10,351 nucleotides of DNA, taken from positions 1 through 10,351 of the forward strand of contig JAQUAC010000059.1 of the NCBI GenBank assembly GCA_028687415.1, written 5' to 3'. The DNA is from Acidocella sp. GTDB lineage: Bacteria; Pseudomonadota; Alphaproteobacteria; Acetobacterales; Acetobacteraceae. The translations under genes were made by a program, and so were the position numbers. A model generated the notes under the pieces. The model did no database searches and was not told the origin of the DNA. It was given only the letters and a program-made list of their open reading frames with translations. Positions 1-6,443 of the stretch are shown piece by piece. Within the stretch, counting starts at the first letter, position 1; each line of letters opens with the position of its first letter.

Positions 1-531
1 GCATCCACCGTCAGCACATCCTTCATGATAGTCTGGCCCATCTTTGGGTGCCCAGCACCCAACCAACTGCACAGCGTCTGCAAAGATCGCTGTTTCATCA
101 GCCTCAAGCTGGTTCAGTAAATTTTCATATACCGTGATAAATGCCGCCTGCTTGCGCGATAGCACCTTGGCCTTGCTATGCTGCCTGCCCAGCCGGTGCA
201 ACAGCGCGATCAGGCTGGTATTCAATACCAAATTCCGCCACGATCCAGGTAACGAGTTTGGCTTGCTGTTCATTGCTCAGGCGACAAGCCCTGCCCTCAT
301 AGCCAAGGTTCGTCAGCCCCTCGATCCCGTCCTGCTCATACAGCAGGCGCCATATACGGATCGTATCATCATCCAGCAGCAGAACCTTGGCCACTGCCGC
401 GTAACTCATACCCTTATCAAGTAAACCAGAGCCTTCGTACGCCGAACCAAACGATGCGCTGCCGAGCCGTCCTGCGCCAGCTCGATTAGGTCGTATCGCG
501 ATTCACAATCCAGGAAACCTTGATGCTTTAT
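1..531 (-). pseudogene. Decayed IS630-family transposase, partial, several frameshifts
   Basis: IS630-type elements move by a DDE transposase acting on TA targets. Reading leftward on the minus strand, transposase pieces appear in order but in shifting frames. From about 531 comes a piece with CESRYDLIELAQDG and RLVRRTKALVYL. After a shift near 418-424 comes GMSYAAVAKVLLLDDDTIR, the helix-turn-helix, continuing through EQDGIEGLTNLGYEG. After a second shift near 215-220 comes SLIALLHRLGRQHSKAKV, then LLNQLEADETAIFADAVQ, which carries the first catalytic Asp of the DDE triad (FAD), then VGCWAPKDG. A last shift near 40 leads to IMKDVLTVDA at the window edge. Compared from memory with full-length relatives, stretches are missing around residue 90 and after the PKD motif, so this is not a sequencing slip in a live gene. 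The position matching the usual start reads ATA at 529-531. The C-terminal half lies outside the window. The family call is firm; the exact ends are not. Confidence 0.8.
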
Positions 532-589
532 GCCAGCAATAAGAATCTACCCCACTGCCAAGGGCAAGTGGAAAACCGGTTCTCAATGA

Positions 590-800
590 GTCGGGGTACA
601 GATCTCATCAACGCACCAAGACTAACCAGCCTGCCGGGCAAAGCAGTTCCAGCAGCGCTCAAATTCGGGGAAGGCCACGCTCAGCCATCGTCTTCACAAA
701 GTCACGCAAGTTCAGCTTGTAGCACAGATACCAGTGCACACACAGGACGATGATCTTGCGTTCAAAGTGCTGCCCCTTGAATAGCCTTATCAAGACAGGC
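590..800 (-). pseudogene. IS6-family transposase remnant, N-terminal part
   Basis: IS6-family transposases (IS26 relatives) open with a short FKGxHF segment, a helix-turn-helix, and then a DDE domain beginning WRVDET. On the minus strand from 781 the sequence reads FKGQHFERKIIVLCVHWYL and continues to LRDFVKTMAERGLP, the classic N-terminus. The next recognisable piece is EFERCWNCFARQAG, then a stop, then SWCVDEIC, ending near 598. SWCVDEIC corresponds to SWRVDET and carries the first catalytic Asp. The segment that normally joins the two (HTTIxRWVxxY, about 17-20 codons) is absent, one frame change and one stop interrupt the rest, and the remaining DDE domain is gone. The matching end repeat lies 65 bases upstream of the first recognisable codons, at 865-878. 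The IS630 remnant abuts on the left. This is a dead copy; family call confident, limits approximate. Confidence 0.8.
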
Positions 801-864
801 TGGGTATGTAGCTATCTCACTCGTCCTGCGCGCTCATTAGCCCACGTAATATCAATCACTTGAA

Positions 865-878
865 ATTGCACCAGAGCC
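865..878 (-). repeat. IS6-family terminal inverted repeat (left remnant)
   Basis: Read on the minus strand from 878 the sequence is GGCTCTGGTGCAAT, which agrees with the IS26 end (GGCACTGTTGCAAA, from memory) at 11 of 14 positions. It lies just upstream of the N-terminal IS6 transposase remnant in the right orientation to be that element's transposase-proximal end. It pairs with a nearly identical repeat at 5596-5610. Confidence 0.7.
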
Positions 879-889
879 GCCTGAGGCGC

Positions 890-909
890 TGTGCCGGCCA
901 TCCGGCACA
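890..909. other. Perfect 8-bp hairpin between mqo and the IS6 end
   Basis: TGTGCCGG at 890-897 and CCGGCACA at 902-909 are exact reverse complements around a 4-base loop. The hairpin lies 89 bases beyond the mqo stop codon and 12 bases inside the IS6 end. It could end mqo transcription, but no run of T follows on the minus strand, so a standard intrinsic terminator is not shown. The rest of 910-997 shows nothing recognisable. Confidence 0.4.
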
Positions 910-997
910 ACCCTCGACATTGCACACGACCAGGGCGGACCGCCATTCACTCAGCGGACATTGGGTCTAGACAAACCGCTGGGCAGACAAGCCGACA

Positions 998-2497
998 TCA
1001 GACGTTCTGGAGGCCCAAAACCGCTGCCGTTAATGCCCGTGTATGGCGGCAGGAATCGGCATCGCGTTTGAGGTCAATCCCCCAGGTTGGCATGATCTGA
1101 AGTAGCTTCGGCAGCCAGTCATCCTGGGTCAGCCGCTCCGCAAAACATTTTTTCAGCACTTCCAGGGTGATGAAGGCTGCCGTGGAAGCGCCAGGCGAAG
1201 CGCCCAGCAACGCGACCAGCGACTTATCCTCAGCCGCGATAATCTCGGTTCCAAACTTCAGATAGCCGACCCGGTCCTTATCCGGCTTGATAATCTGCAC
1301 GCGCTGCCCGGCCACGGCTTCCTTCCAATCGTGCCGATTGGCCTTCGGGAAGAAGGAGGTAAGCATCTCGAACTGGTGCGCGCTGGATTGCAGTACCTGG
1401 CCGATCAGATATTCGGTGAGTTCAACATTATCCTTGGCCACCTCTAGCAGCGGCGCGACGTTGCCAGGCCGGATGGAACGGAACATGTCGGTCAACGAAC
1501 CATGTTTCAGGAATTTCGTGGAAAATCCTGCATAAGGGCCAAACAGCAGCGAGCTCTTTCCACCTACAATGCGCGTATCCAAATGTGGCACCGACATAGG
1601 TGGTGAGCCGTGCGGCGCCTTGCCGTAAACTTTGGCATGGTGACGCGCACTCACCTCGTCCACGTCGCAACGCAGCCAGATGCCGCTAACGGGAAAACCG
1701 CCGTAGCCGTGGCCCTCGGGGATGTCGGATTTCTGTAGTAGCTCCAGAGAACCACCGCCGGCACCAATGAAGACGAATTTGGTGGAAATTTCAGCGGACG
1801 CATCCGCCCCGACAGCGTGAGCCTCAACCAGCCAACGTCCACCGGCGTCACGCTTCAGCCCCTTTACCTTATGCTTGTAGTGGACCGTAACACCGGGCTG
1901 CGCGGTCAGATGCTTGAACATTAGCCGGGTCAACGCCCCGTAATCAACATCTGTGCCAGTAACCATGCGGGTCGCCGCGAATGGCTCTTCATCCCCGCGC
2001 CCATCCATGAGCAACGGTGCCCAGCCGGCAATGGTGGCGCGATCCTCGCTGTACTCCATGCCGTGATAGCAATGGTGCGCCGACATTTCCTTATGGCGGG
2101 CGCGAAGAAACTCCACGTTCTCCTTCCCCCACACAAAACTCATATGCGGGCAGGGATGGATGAAGGCGCCGGGGTCCGGAATGACCCCCTTGGACACAAG
2201 ATAGGCCCAGAACTGGCGCGACAGGTCGAACTCGGTATTGACCTCGAGGGCCTTGGAAATATCGATCCCTCCGTCGGCGCGTTGGGGCGTGTAGTTCAGC
2301 TCGCAATTGGCCGCATGGCCTGTGCCGGCATTGTTCCAAGAATCGGAACTCTCCAGCCCGCAATCCTCCAATATCTCAAAGGCTACGATGGACAAATTGG
2401 GATCGAGTTCCTTCATGATCGTGCCAAAAGTGGCACTCATGATCCCGGTTCCGATGAGCACAATATCGGCCTCGGCAGGCAGCTTTGTCTCGTTCAA
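998..2497 (-). CDS. mqo: Malate:quinone oxidoreductase
   Basis: A peripheral membrane flavoenzyme of the Mqo family that oxidises L-malate to oxaloacetate and passes electrons directly to the quinone pool. It supplements or replaces NAD-dependent malate dehydrogenase in the TCA cycle. The 499-residue product has the usual family length. It starts with a dinucleotide-binding FAD motif, IGTGIMS at residues 15-21. The family block SSDSWNNAGTGHAANCELN follows at 50-68, with FIGAGGGSLELL in the middle and LLGASPGAST near the C-terminus. The start is TTG at 2497: AGGAG at 2505-2509 sits 7 bases upstream, and the next in-frame ATG is residue 20, inside the FAD motif. The gene lies downstream of alsS on the same strand, separated by about 280 bases. 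That gap has its own possible promoter, so cotranscription is uncertain. Nothing in the reading frame looks damaged. Confidence 0.95.
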   Translation of the reverse strand: MNETKLPAEADIVLIGTGIMSATFGTIMKELDPNLSIVAFEILEDCGLESSDSWNNAGTGHAANCELNYTPQRADGGIDISKALEVNTEFDLSRQFWAYLVSKGVIPDPGAFIHPCPHMSFVWGKENVEFLRARHKEMSAHHCYHGMEYSEDRATIAGWAPLLMDGRGDEEPFAATRMVTGTDVDYGALTRLMFKHLTAQPGVTVHYKHKVKGLKRDAGGRWLVEAHAVGADASAEISTKFVFIGAGGGSLELLQKSDIPEGHGYGGFPVSGIWLRCDVDEVSARHHAKVYGKAPHGSPPMSVPHLDTRIVGGKSSLLFGPYAGFSTKFLKHGSLTDMFRSIRPGNVAPLLEVAKDNVELTEYLIGQVLQSSAHQFEMLTSFFPKANRHDWKEAVAGQRVQIIKPDKDRVGYLKFGTEIIAAEDKSLVALLGASPGASTAAFITLEVLKKCFAERLTQDDWLPKLLQIMPTWGIDLKRDADSCRHTRALTAAVLGLQNV

Positions 2498-2603
2498 GAA
2501 GGATCTCCTACACGTTCAACAGGATACGGGGAAAGGTTTTGCACAGCATTCGGGCGAAAGATCAACCAGCGAAAAGTGCGCCCAACGATGCGACATTCCT
2601 GCA

Positions 2604-2640
2604 AGTACAAATCTGCAATTCTTTTTAATGAATTATTGCA
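2604..2640 (-). promoter_or_regulatory. Possible mqo promoter and palindrome
   Basis: The AT-rich part of the alsS-mqo gap holds an interrupted inverted repeat, TGCAATTC (2614-2621) facing GAATTATTGCA (2630-2640). On the minus strand TTCATT (2627-2632) and TGTACT (2604-2609) are 17 bases apart, a weak match to a sigma-70 promoter pointing at mqo about 100 bases downstream. The palindrome overlaps this pair, so it could be an operator. Match quality is low and this is inference. Confidence 0.25.
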
Positions 2641-2695
2641 ATATCATGAAAAAGCGTAAGTTTTTCTCCGCCGCCATAGGTATTGCGATTATTTA

Positions 2696-2782
2696 TCAGT
2701 TGGAAAGCTGCTTCCGGCTGGGTCTTGAGAGCAGCGCCCGGCCATACGCATAAACGGCCTGACAGGATTGGGACATGATCAT
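2696..2782 (-). CDS. Possible 28-residue ORF overlapping the alsS stop
   Basis: The alsS stop TGA (2779-2781) overlaps an ATG (2780-2782) as ATGA. The purine-rich AAGGAGG at the 3' end of alsS (2784-2790) serves as a ready ribosome binding site 1 base upstream of that ATG and 7 bases upstream of a second in-frame ATG at 2774-2776. The frame runs MIMSQSCQAVYAYGRALL and on to RKQLSN, then TGA. I do not recognise it. It may be a small coupled protein, or the start of a lost downstream gene that once followed alsS. The ribosome-binding match may be accidental because it encodes the AKEA end of alsS. Confidence 0.3.
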   Translation of the reverse strand: MIMSQSCQAVYAYGRALLSRPSRKQLSN

Positions 2783-4425
2783 GCCTCCTTGGCCACGGGG
2801 AGTCGTTGCGCCAGCTCGTCGACCAGCACGCGTGTGTTCTCCGAATAGTCAATTGGAACAATAACGAGATGGACGCCGCCGCCGGCAAACGCGGTCTCCA
2901 GGGCAGGCGCCAACTCGCTGGCGGTGCTCACGCGCGTTGCCCGCGCGCCATAAGCCTCAGCGTAGCGCACGAAATCAGGGTTACCGAAAGTCATGCCAAA
3001 ATCAGCAAACTTATCGACCGCCTGCTTCCAGCGGATCATGCCGAAGGCGTGGTCCTCGATGATCAGGACAACGAGGTTGAGTTGGAGCCGGACCGCCGTC
3101 TCCAACTCCTGACTGTTCATCATGAAACCGCCATCGCCGCAGACGGCCATGACGCGCCGCTGCGGGTAAAGCAGTGCCGCCATCATCGCGGAAGGCAGCC
3201 CAGCCCCCATCGTCGCCAGCGCATTGTCCAGCAACAGCGTGTTCGCGACCGATGTACGGTAGTTTCGTGCAAACCAGATCTTGTACATGCCGTTATCAAG
3301 GGCGAGGATGCCGTCCGGCGGCATGACAACGCGGACATCGTGCACCAAGCGCTGCGGCGTCAGCCGGTCCTCGGTGGCGCGGTCGGCAATCCGGCTCAGG
3401 ATACCATCGCGCAGCGGCAGCAGCGCCTGCGCGTGCGGAAGCCTGCCCTCGATACGGTCAGCCAGAAGCCGCAGCGAAGGACCAAGATCGCCGACGATCT
3501 CGAACTGCGGGAAGTAGACCTGTTCAACGTGCGCTGGCTGGTAACCGACATGAATGACGTTTGGCCCGTTCCGGCCCATGATGAAAGGCGGCTTCTCGAC
3601 CGTATCATGACCGATTGTGATGATGAGATCCGCGCGCTCGATGGCCTCGTGAACATAGTCGCGCTCGGAAAGTGCCGCGGTGCCCATATAGAGTTCAGTG
3701 CCGCCGGGCACGGTGCCCTTGCCCATCTGCGTCGTGAAATAGGGTATACGCGTGCGCAGCACGAATTGCGCAAGGTCTGATGTCGAGCGTGGTCGCGATG
3801 CCGCGGCACCAAGCATCAGCAGCGGCCGCTTTGCCTGCAGGATCATCTCGGCAGCCCGGTCGAGCGCATCCGCACTGGCTATAGGCAGATCCACGGGATG
3901 CGGCGGGATCATCGGCACCGGCTCGCACGTTGCCGCGGCAATATCTTCCGGGAGTTCCAGGTGAACCGGCCCAGGCCGCTCCTCCTGGGCAACACGGAAC
4001 GCATCACGCACCAATGTTGGAATCATCGCTGGCGAGACGATCTGGCGCGAAAGCTTGGTCAGAGGTTTCATCGACGCCACGACGTCGATGACCTGGAACT
4101 GTGCCTGCCGCGACGACAGGATGCCCTTCTGCCCGGTGATGAGAATCATCGGCATGGCGCCGAGCAGCGCGTAGGCCGCGCCGGTGGAGAAATTCAACGC
4201 GCCAGGCCCGAGTGTGGCAATGCAGACGCCAGGTTTGCCGGTAAGCCGGCCATAGGTCGCCGCCATGAAGGCGGCGGCTTGCTCATGCCGGGTAATGACG
4301 AGCTTGATCGACGATTTACGGATGGACTCGACGACATCGAGATTTTCCTCGCCTGGAATCCCGAAAATCTGGTCAATGCCCTCGTTCTCGAGAGCCGCGA
4401 CCAGCAGGTCAGAGCCTTTAAGCAT
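2779..4425 (-). CDS. alsS: Acetolactate synthase, AlsS-like (thiamine diphosphate enzyme)
   Basis: Condenses two pyruvates to 2-acetolactate with release of CO2, feeding acetoin/butanediol or branched-chain amino acid synthesis. The 548 residues show the three-part ThDP fold. The N-terminal Pyr domain has FGIPGEEN (21-28) and the catalytic Glu48 in RHEQAAAFMA. The C-terminal PP domain has the metal/ThDP motif GDGGFMMNSQ (430-439) closing with IIEDHAFGM, whose Asp458 aligns with the metal ligand of AlsS. The middle domain reads TIGHDTVEKPP where FAD-dependent biosynthetic enzymes have RFDDR. No regulatory small-subunit gene adjoins. Both points favour the catabolic AlsS type, although automatic annotation may say IlvB. 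The reading frame can be opened at a TTG at 4429-4431, but AGGAGG (4432-4437) would then touch the start codon. ATG 4425 has the right 6-base spacing and is chosen. mqo follows downstream; DUF938 is divergent upstream. Confidence 0.92.
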   Translation of the reverse strand: MLKGSDLLVAALENEGIDQIFGIPGEENLDVVESIRKSSIKLVITRHEQAAAFMAATYGRLTGKPGVCIATLGPGALNFSTGAAYALLGAMPMILITGQKGILSSRQAQFQVIDVVASMKPLTKLSRQIVSPAMIPTLVRDAFRVAQEERPGPVHLELPEDIAAATCEPVPMIPPHPVDLPIASADALDRAAEMILQAKRPLLMLGAAASRPRSTSDLAQFVLRTRIPYFTTQMGKGTVPGGTELYMGTAALSERDYVHEAIERADLIITIGHDTVEKPPFIMGRNGPNVIHVGYQPAHVEQVYFPQFEIVGDLGPSLRLLADRIEGRLPHAQALLPLRDGILSRIADRATEDRLTPQRLVHDVRVVMPPDGILALDNGMYKIWFARNYRTSVANTLLLDNALATMGAGLPSAMMAALLYPQRRVMAVCGDGGFMMNSQELETAVRLQLNLVVLIIEDHAFGMIRWKQAVDKFADFGMTFGNPDFVRYAEAYGARATRVSTASELAPALETAFAGGGVHLVIVPIDYSENTRVLVDELAQRLPVAKEA

Positions 4426-4531
4426 GCACAACCTCCTGGGCTGGCGTGGCGTCGCCGTTCATGTCCGGCAAAGAGATTTTGCCCGCACGGACTTCTTTAC
4501 CTGGGAAGAAACACATTCGACTTAACTCCAT
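4418..4531 (-). CDS. Possible 37-residue leader ORF overlapping the alsS start
   Basis: From ATG 4529-4531 a frame of 37 codons begins MELSRMCFFPGKEVRAGKIS and ends EVVHA, with TAA at 4418-4420, overlapping the first codons of alsS in another frame. The AGGAGG that serves alsS lies inside this ORF, so translating it could open or block the alsS start, as leader peptides do. It has no convincing ribosome binding site of its own. No run of branched-chain residues is present, so classical attenuation is not indicated. It may equally be the tail of the unrecognised frame at 4543-4812 after a frameshift. Tentative. Confidence 0.25.
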   Translation of the reverse strand: MELSRMCFFPGKEVRAGKISLPDMNGDATPAQEVVHA

Positions 4532-4542
4532 GTCAGTTGTGG

Positions 4543-4812
4543 CTACCTCTGGCCGGGTCGGGCATCAAGACCAGCCGGGTTGCGCGGATCAACGACGATA
4601 TTGCCTTCCTCGTAAAGTTCATCTTTGCCCTTCCGAGGGATATAGTCGGATTTTAGTCCTATGCAGGGCTGAGTCGAGAGGCCGTGGTGGCGAGCGCCCA
4701 GGCTGCTTGTTTGCGGCAAATGTAATCGCGGTTGGTCGTGGCCGATCAGCCCGAAAATCTTCGGTTCATACAAGTACGGATGCTCCAACCTGCGGAAACT
4801 GGCTACTATCAT
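4543..4812 (-). CDS. Unrecognised ORF of 89 codons upstream of alsS
   Basis: I do not recognise this frame. Its product is polar and rich in charged, Pro and aromatic residues, with stretches such as RRLEHPYLYEPKIFGLIG, LKSDYIPRKGKDELYEEG and NIVVDPRNPAG. It has no signal peptide and no membrane segment. The ATG at 4812 has only a weak upstream GGG. The frame stays open for 27 more codons upstream without a better start. It stops at 4543, and the next frame opens 12 bases before the start of the 37-codon ORF that overlaps alsS, so a single older gene broken by a frameshift is possible. It could also be a chance frame in the alsS/DUF938 divergent region. The plus strand here shows no credible gene. 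Confidence 0.25.
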   Translation of the reverse strand: MIVASFRRLEHPYLYEPKIFGLIGHDQPRLHLPQTSSLGARHHGLSTQPCIGLKSDYIPRKGKDELYEEGNIVVDPRNPAGLDARPGQR

Positions 4813-4970
4813 CCCATAGTATCGGCTGTTTAGGCAGAGAATTGAATACCTCCCACGTCTATCGGTAGGCTAAATTAGAGGTAGCGGTCTCAACCCTGGA
4901 AAGGAGGTGCGATACCGTATATCTATGCCAGTTTTGCGCACGGATGCCGTGGCACGCTATCGTGGAACCC

Positions 4971-5588
4971 ATGTCCGATCAGCTTCCCTCAGGCGCCAGA
5001 ACCTCGCCATCAACTGCCCGCAACTGTGGCCCCATCCTGTCGGTCCTGCAACCACGTCTGCCTCACAACGGCTTGGTCCTGGAAATCGCTGCGGGCGCCG
5101 GTGAGCACGCTGTCTACAACGCTGCGGCCTTACCCGACCTGAAATGGCAACCGACCGATCCCGATCCCGATGCCCTTGTCAGCATAGCAGCTTGGCGTGA
5201 CCATGCCGGCTTGCCGAACCTGCTGCCACCGCTGCGGCTCGACGCGTCCGCCCCTGACGCGTGGCCAGTCGCCCAGGCCGACGCCATCGTCAATATCAAT
5301 ATGATCCACATTTCGCCCTGGGCGGCGACCGAAGGTTTGATGACTGGCGCCGGCCGTCTTCTGCCCGTCGGCGGGATACTTTTCATGTATGGCCCTTATA
5401 TAGATCGTGACGTCGAGACGGCGGCCACCAATGTGGCCTTCGACCTGAGTCTCAGGGCCCGTAATCCGGCCTGGGGTATTCGGCGCCTGGATGACGTGAC
5501 AGCGCTTGCGGTTCAGCATGGCCTTGAGTTGGCTGAGCGTATTGCCATGCCGGCGAACAATCTTGCCCTCGTCTTCTTTAAGACATGA
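4971..5588 (+). CDS. DUF938 class I SAM-dependent methyltransferase
   Basis: Belongs to the DUF938 family (PF06080), predicted S-adenosylmethionine-dependent methyltransferases of unknown substrate. With the start at ATG 4971 the product is 205 residues, near the family norm of about 200. The N-terminus has the family block TARNCGPILSVLQPRLP. SAM-binding motif I is VLEIAAGAGEH at residues 36-46. An acidic end to the second strand follows in WQPTDPDPDAL, then the family signature INMIHISPWAATEGLM, then FMYGPY and a C-terminal MPANNLALVFF. An ATG nine codons earlier (4944) is in frame, but the added residues do not resemble the family and it has no ribosome binding site. The chosen start has a modest GTGGA upstream. 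It is the only plus-strand gene between the two IS6 ends and is divergent from alsS. It looks intact; no signal peptide, so cytoplasmic. Confidence 0.88.
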   Translation: MSDQLPSGARTSPSTARNCGPILSVLQPRLPHNGLVLEIAAGAGEHAVYNAAALPDLKWQPTDPDPDALVSIAAWRDHAGLPNLLPPLRLDASAPDAWPVAQADAIVNINMIHISPWAATEGLMTGAGRLLPVGGILFMYGPYIDRDVETAATNVAFDLSLRARNPAWGIRRLDDVTALAVQHGLELAERIAMPANNLALVFFKT

Positions 5589-5595
5589 AATTGAA

Positions 5596-5610
5596 GGCTC
5601 TGGCGCAAAT
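5596..5610 (+). repeat. IS6-family terminal inverted repeat (right remnant)
   Basis: GGCTCTGGCGCAAAT begins 8 bases after the DUF938 stop codon. Over the first 16 bases it matches the minus-strand repeat at 878-863 at 14 positions. It lies 41 bases beyond the stop codon of the C-terminal transposase remnant, the usual layout of an IS6 right end. Confidence 0.75.
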
Positions 5611-5650
5611 TTTTGATTTGACTGATGCGGGGCTATGTTTTGATTATTTT

Positions 5651-5800
5651 TCATACACCAAGTACGGCATCCCATATCGTGGACACGGTTTCGGCATGAA
5701 TTTGTAGTTTGCTGATGACGATTTGATTTTTGCGAATGCAGTGGAGGAGTTCGATGCTCGTTTGAACCTCTTGAAGCCAAGCATGGAGCACAGAAAGGCC
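5651..5800 (-). pseudogene. IS6-family transposase remnant, C-terminal part
   Basis: Two adjoining frames on the minus strand give the end of an IS6 transposase. One reads MLGFKRFKRA (from 5783), matching the RPMLGFKSFRRA region of the family. After a frameshift near 5755 the other reads IELLHCIRKNQIVISKLQ and ends TVSTIWDAVLGV with a stop at 5651-5653. IS6 proteins commonly have IELLHMIRKGQ here and a terminal PEIWKAVLAA-like sequence (from memory). Everything upstream, including the DDE core, is missing: beyond about 5800 the minus frames no longer resemble the family. The right end repeat at 5596 belongs to this piece. Frameshifted and truncated, so inactive. Confidence 0.75.
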
Positions 5801-6021
5801 AAGGCGATATAGCGCAAGCTCGATCCGCGCCAGCAGGCGGCGTTTACCTCCCATGGCGGATTCTGCCCGCTGGGTTGCAGCTAAGCGCCTATGGGCTGTA
5901 CGCTCCGCCACAGACCGTGCATGGCGGGGATTCCATCCCTGTAGCGCTCGGTGGCAACAACGTGAACATCAAGCTGAGCGAAAAACGCTCGGCCTCGGTA
6001 TGGGGCATAAATTCTGAATGA
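5719..6021 (+). pseudogene. 5'-truncated open frame joined to the sulfur operon
   Basis: A frame open from 5719 to a TGA at 6019-6021 has no ATG or GTG; the only possible start is TTG 5875. Its left part crosses the IS6 remnant and is probably accidental. The right part, from about 5850, reads like protein: YLPWRILPAGLQLSAYGLYA, VHGGDSIPVALGGNNVNIKL and SEKRSASVWGINSE. Its stop overlaps the ATG of the next gene as ATGA, typical of a translationally coupled operon gene. The simplest reading is that the 3' end of a gene once upstream of the transporter survives after IS6 insertion removed the rest. I do not recognise the family. It could be a chance frame, and the true 5' breakpoint is unknown. 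Confidence 0.35.
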
Positions 6022-6443
6022 GCATCATCCTCGACCCGATCGTACTGGCTAAATCCCTTGCGGGGGGCCTGCTCATTGGCGCCGCCGCTAGCGGGCTGAT
6101 TCTGGTGAACGGGCGGATCGCTGGGATCAGCGGCATTCTCGCCGGGGCCACGCGGCGCGGCGCACAGGGGTGGCAATGGGCGTTTCTGGCCGGGCTTCTC
6201 GTTGCCGGGGCGTTGGCGGCATTGGCGGGCAGCCCTATTCCGCCCGCACTCACGCAGCAGGGCTGGCCGGTGCTGGTGCTGGCCGGGCTACTGGTGGGGT
6301 TCGGCACGCGGATCGGCGGCGGCTGTACAAGCGGCCACGGCGTGTGCGGGCTGGCGCGGCTCAGCCCGCGCTCCCTGGCTGCGGTGCTGGTGTTCATGGC
6401 CTGCGCCGGGCTTGTGGTGTTCGTCCGGAGGCACGTCCTCTGA
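6018..6443 (+). CDS. YeeE/YedE-family membrane protein, N-terminal half-transporter
   Basis: First half of a split YeeE/YedE (PF04143) transporter. Family members such as E. coli YeeE import thiosulfate, and the paired short forms (PmpA/PmpB type) are linked to transport of sulfur compounds. The 141-residue product has about four hydrophobic stretches, at residues 8-30, 53-70, 84-98 and 119-136. The family signature GGGCTSGHGVCG sits at 100-111, with Cys103 and Cys110; conserved cysteines of this kind line the conduction path in YeeE. The start ATG 6018 overlaps the stop of the truncated frame upstream, and the stop overlaps the next gene's ATG (TGATG at 6441-6445), so the two halves are coupled. 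Inner membrane. The substrate is inferred from the family and from the serine acetyltransferase downstream. Confidence 0.88.
   Translation: MSIILDPIVLAKSLAGGLLIGAAASGLILVNGRIAGISGILAGATRRGAQGWQWAFLAGLLVAGALAALAGSPIPPALTQQGWPVLVLAGLLVGFGTRIGGGCTSGHGVCGLARLSPRSLAAVLVFMACAGLVVFVRRHVL

Larger units (their letters stand above)
590..5800. mobile_element. Segment bracketed by two same-oriented IS6-family remnants
   Basis: IS6-family elements can carry genes as pseudo-compound transposons between two directly repeated copies. Here the left remnant (N-terminal transposase part, end repeat at 865-878) and the right remnant (C-terminal part, end repeat at 5596-5610) both read on the minus strand. Their inner ends face the block holding mqo, alsS and the DUF938 gene. 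Both copies are dead, and no matching 8-base duplications are visible beside the two inner ends (none would be expected there). The arrangement is seen directly; past mobility of the block is inference. The two remnants might also be halves of unrelated insertions. Confidence 0.5.

Noticed and set aside
2806..3780. A 324-codon open frame on the plus strand
   Set aside because: It lies wholly opposite alsS, which has clear family motifs; the translation is rich in Arg/His with no recognisable domain, as expected of a GC-rich antisense shadow.
4901..4984. A perfect AAGGAGGTG at 4901-4909 with an ATG at 4925, suggesting another start before the DUF938 gene
   Set aside because: The spacing to any ATG is too long (15 bases or more). 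The ATG 4925 frame gives an unrecognisable Arg-rich product that conflicts with the DUF938 frame. A GTG at 4907 is inside the motif.
5130..5780. A 216-codon minus-strand frame spanning the DUF938 gene and the IS6 remnant
   Set aside because: It joins the antisense of a real gene to IS-derived sequence; it has no domain and no plausible start.
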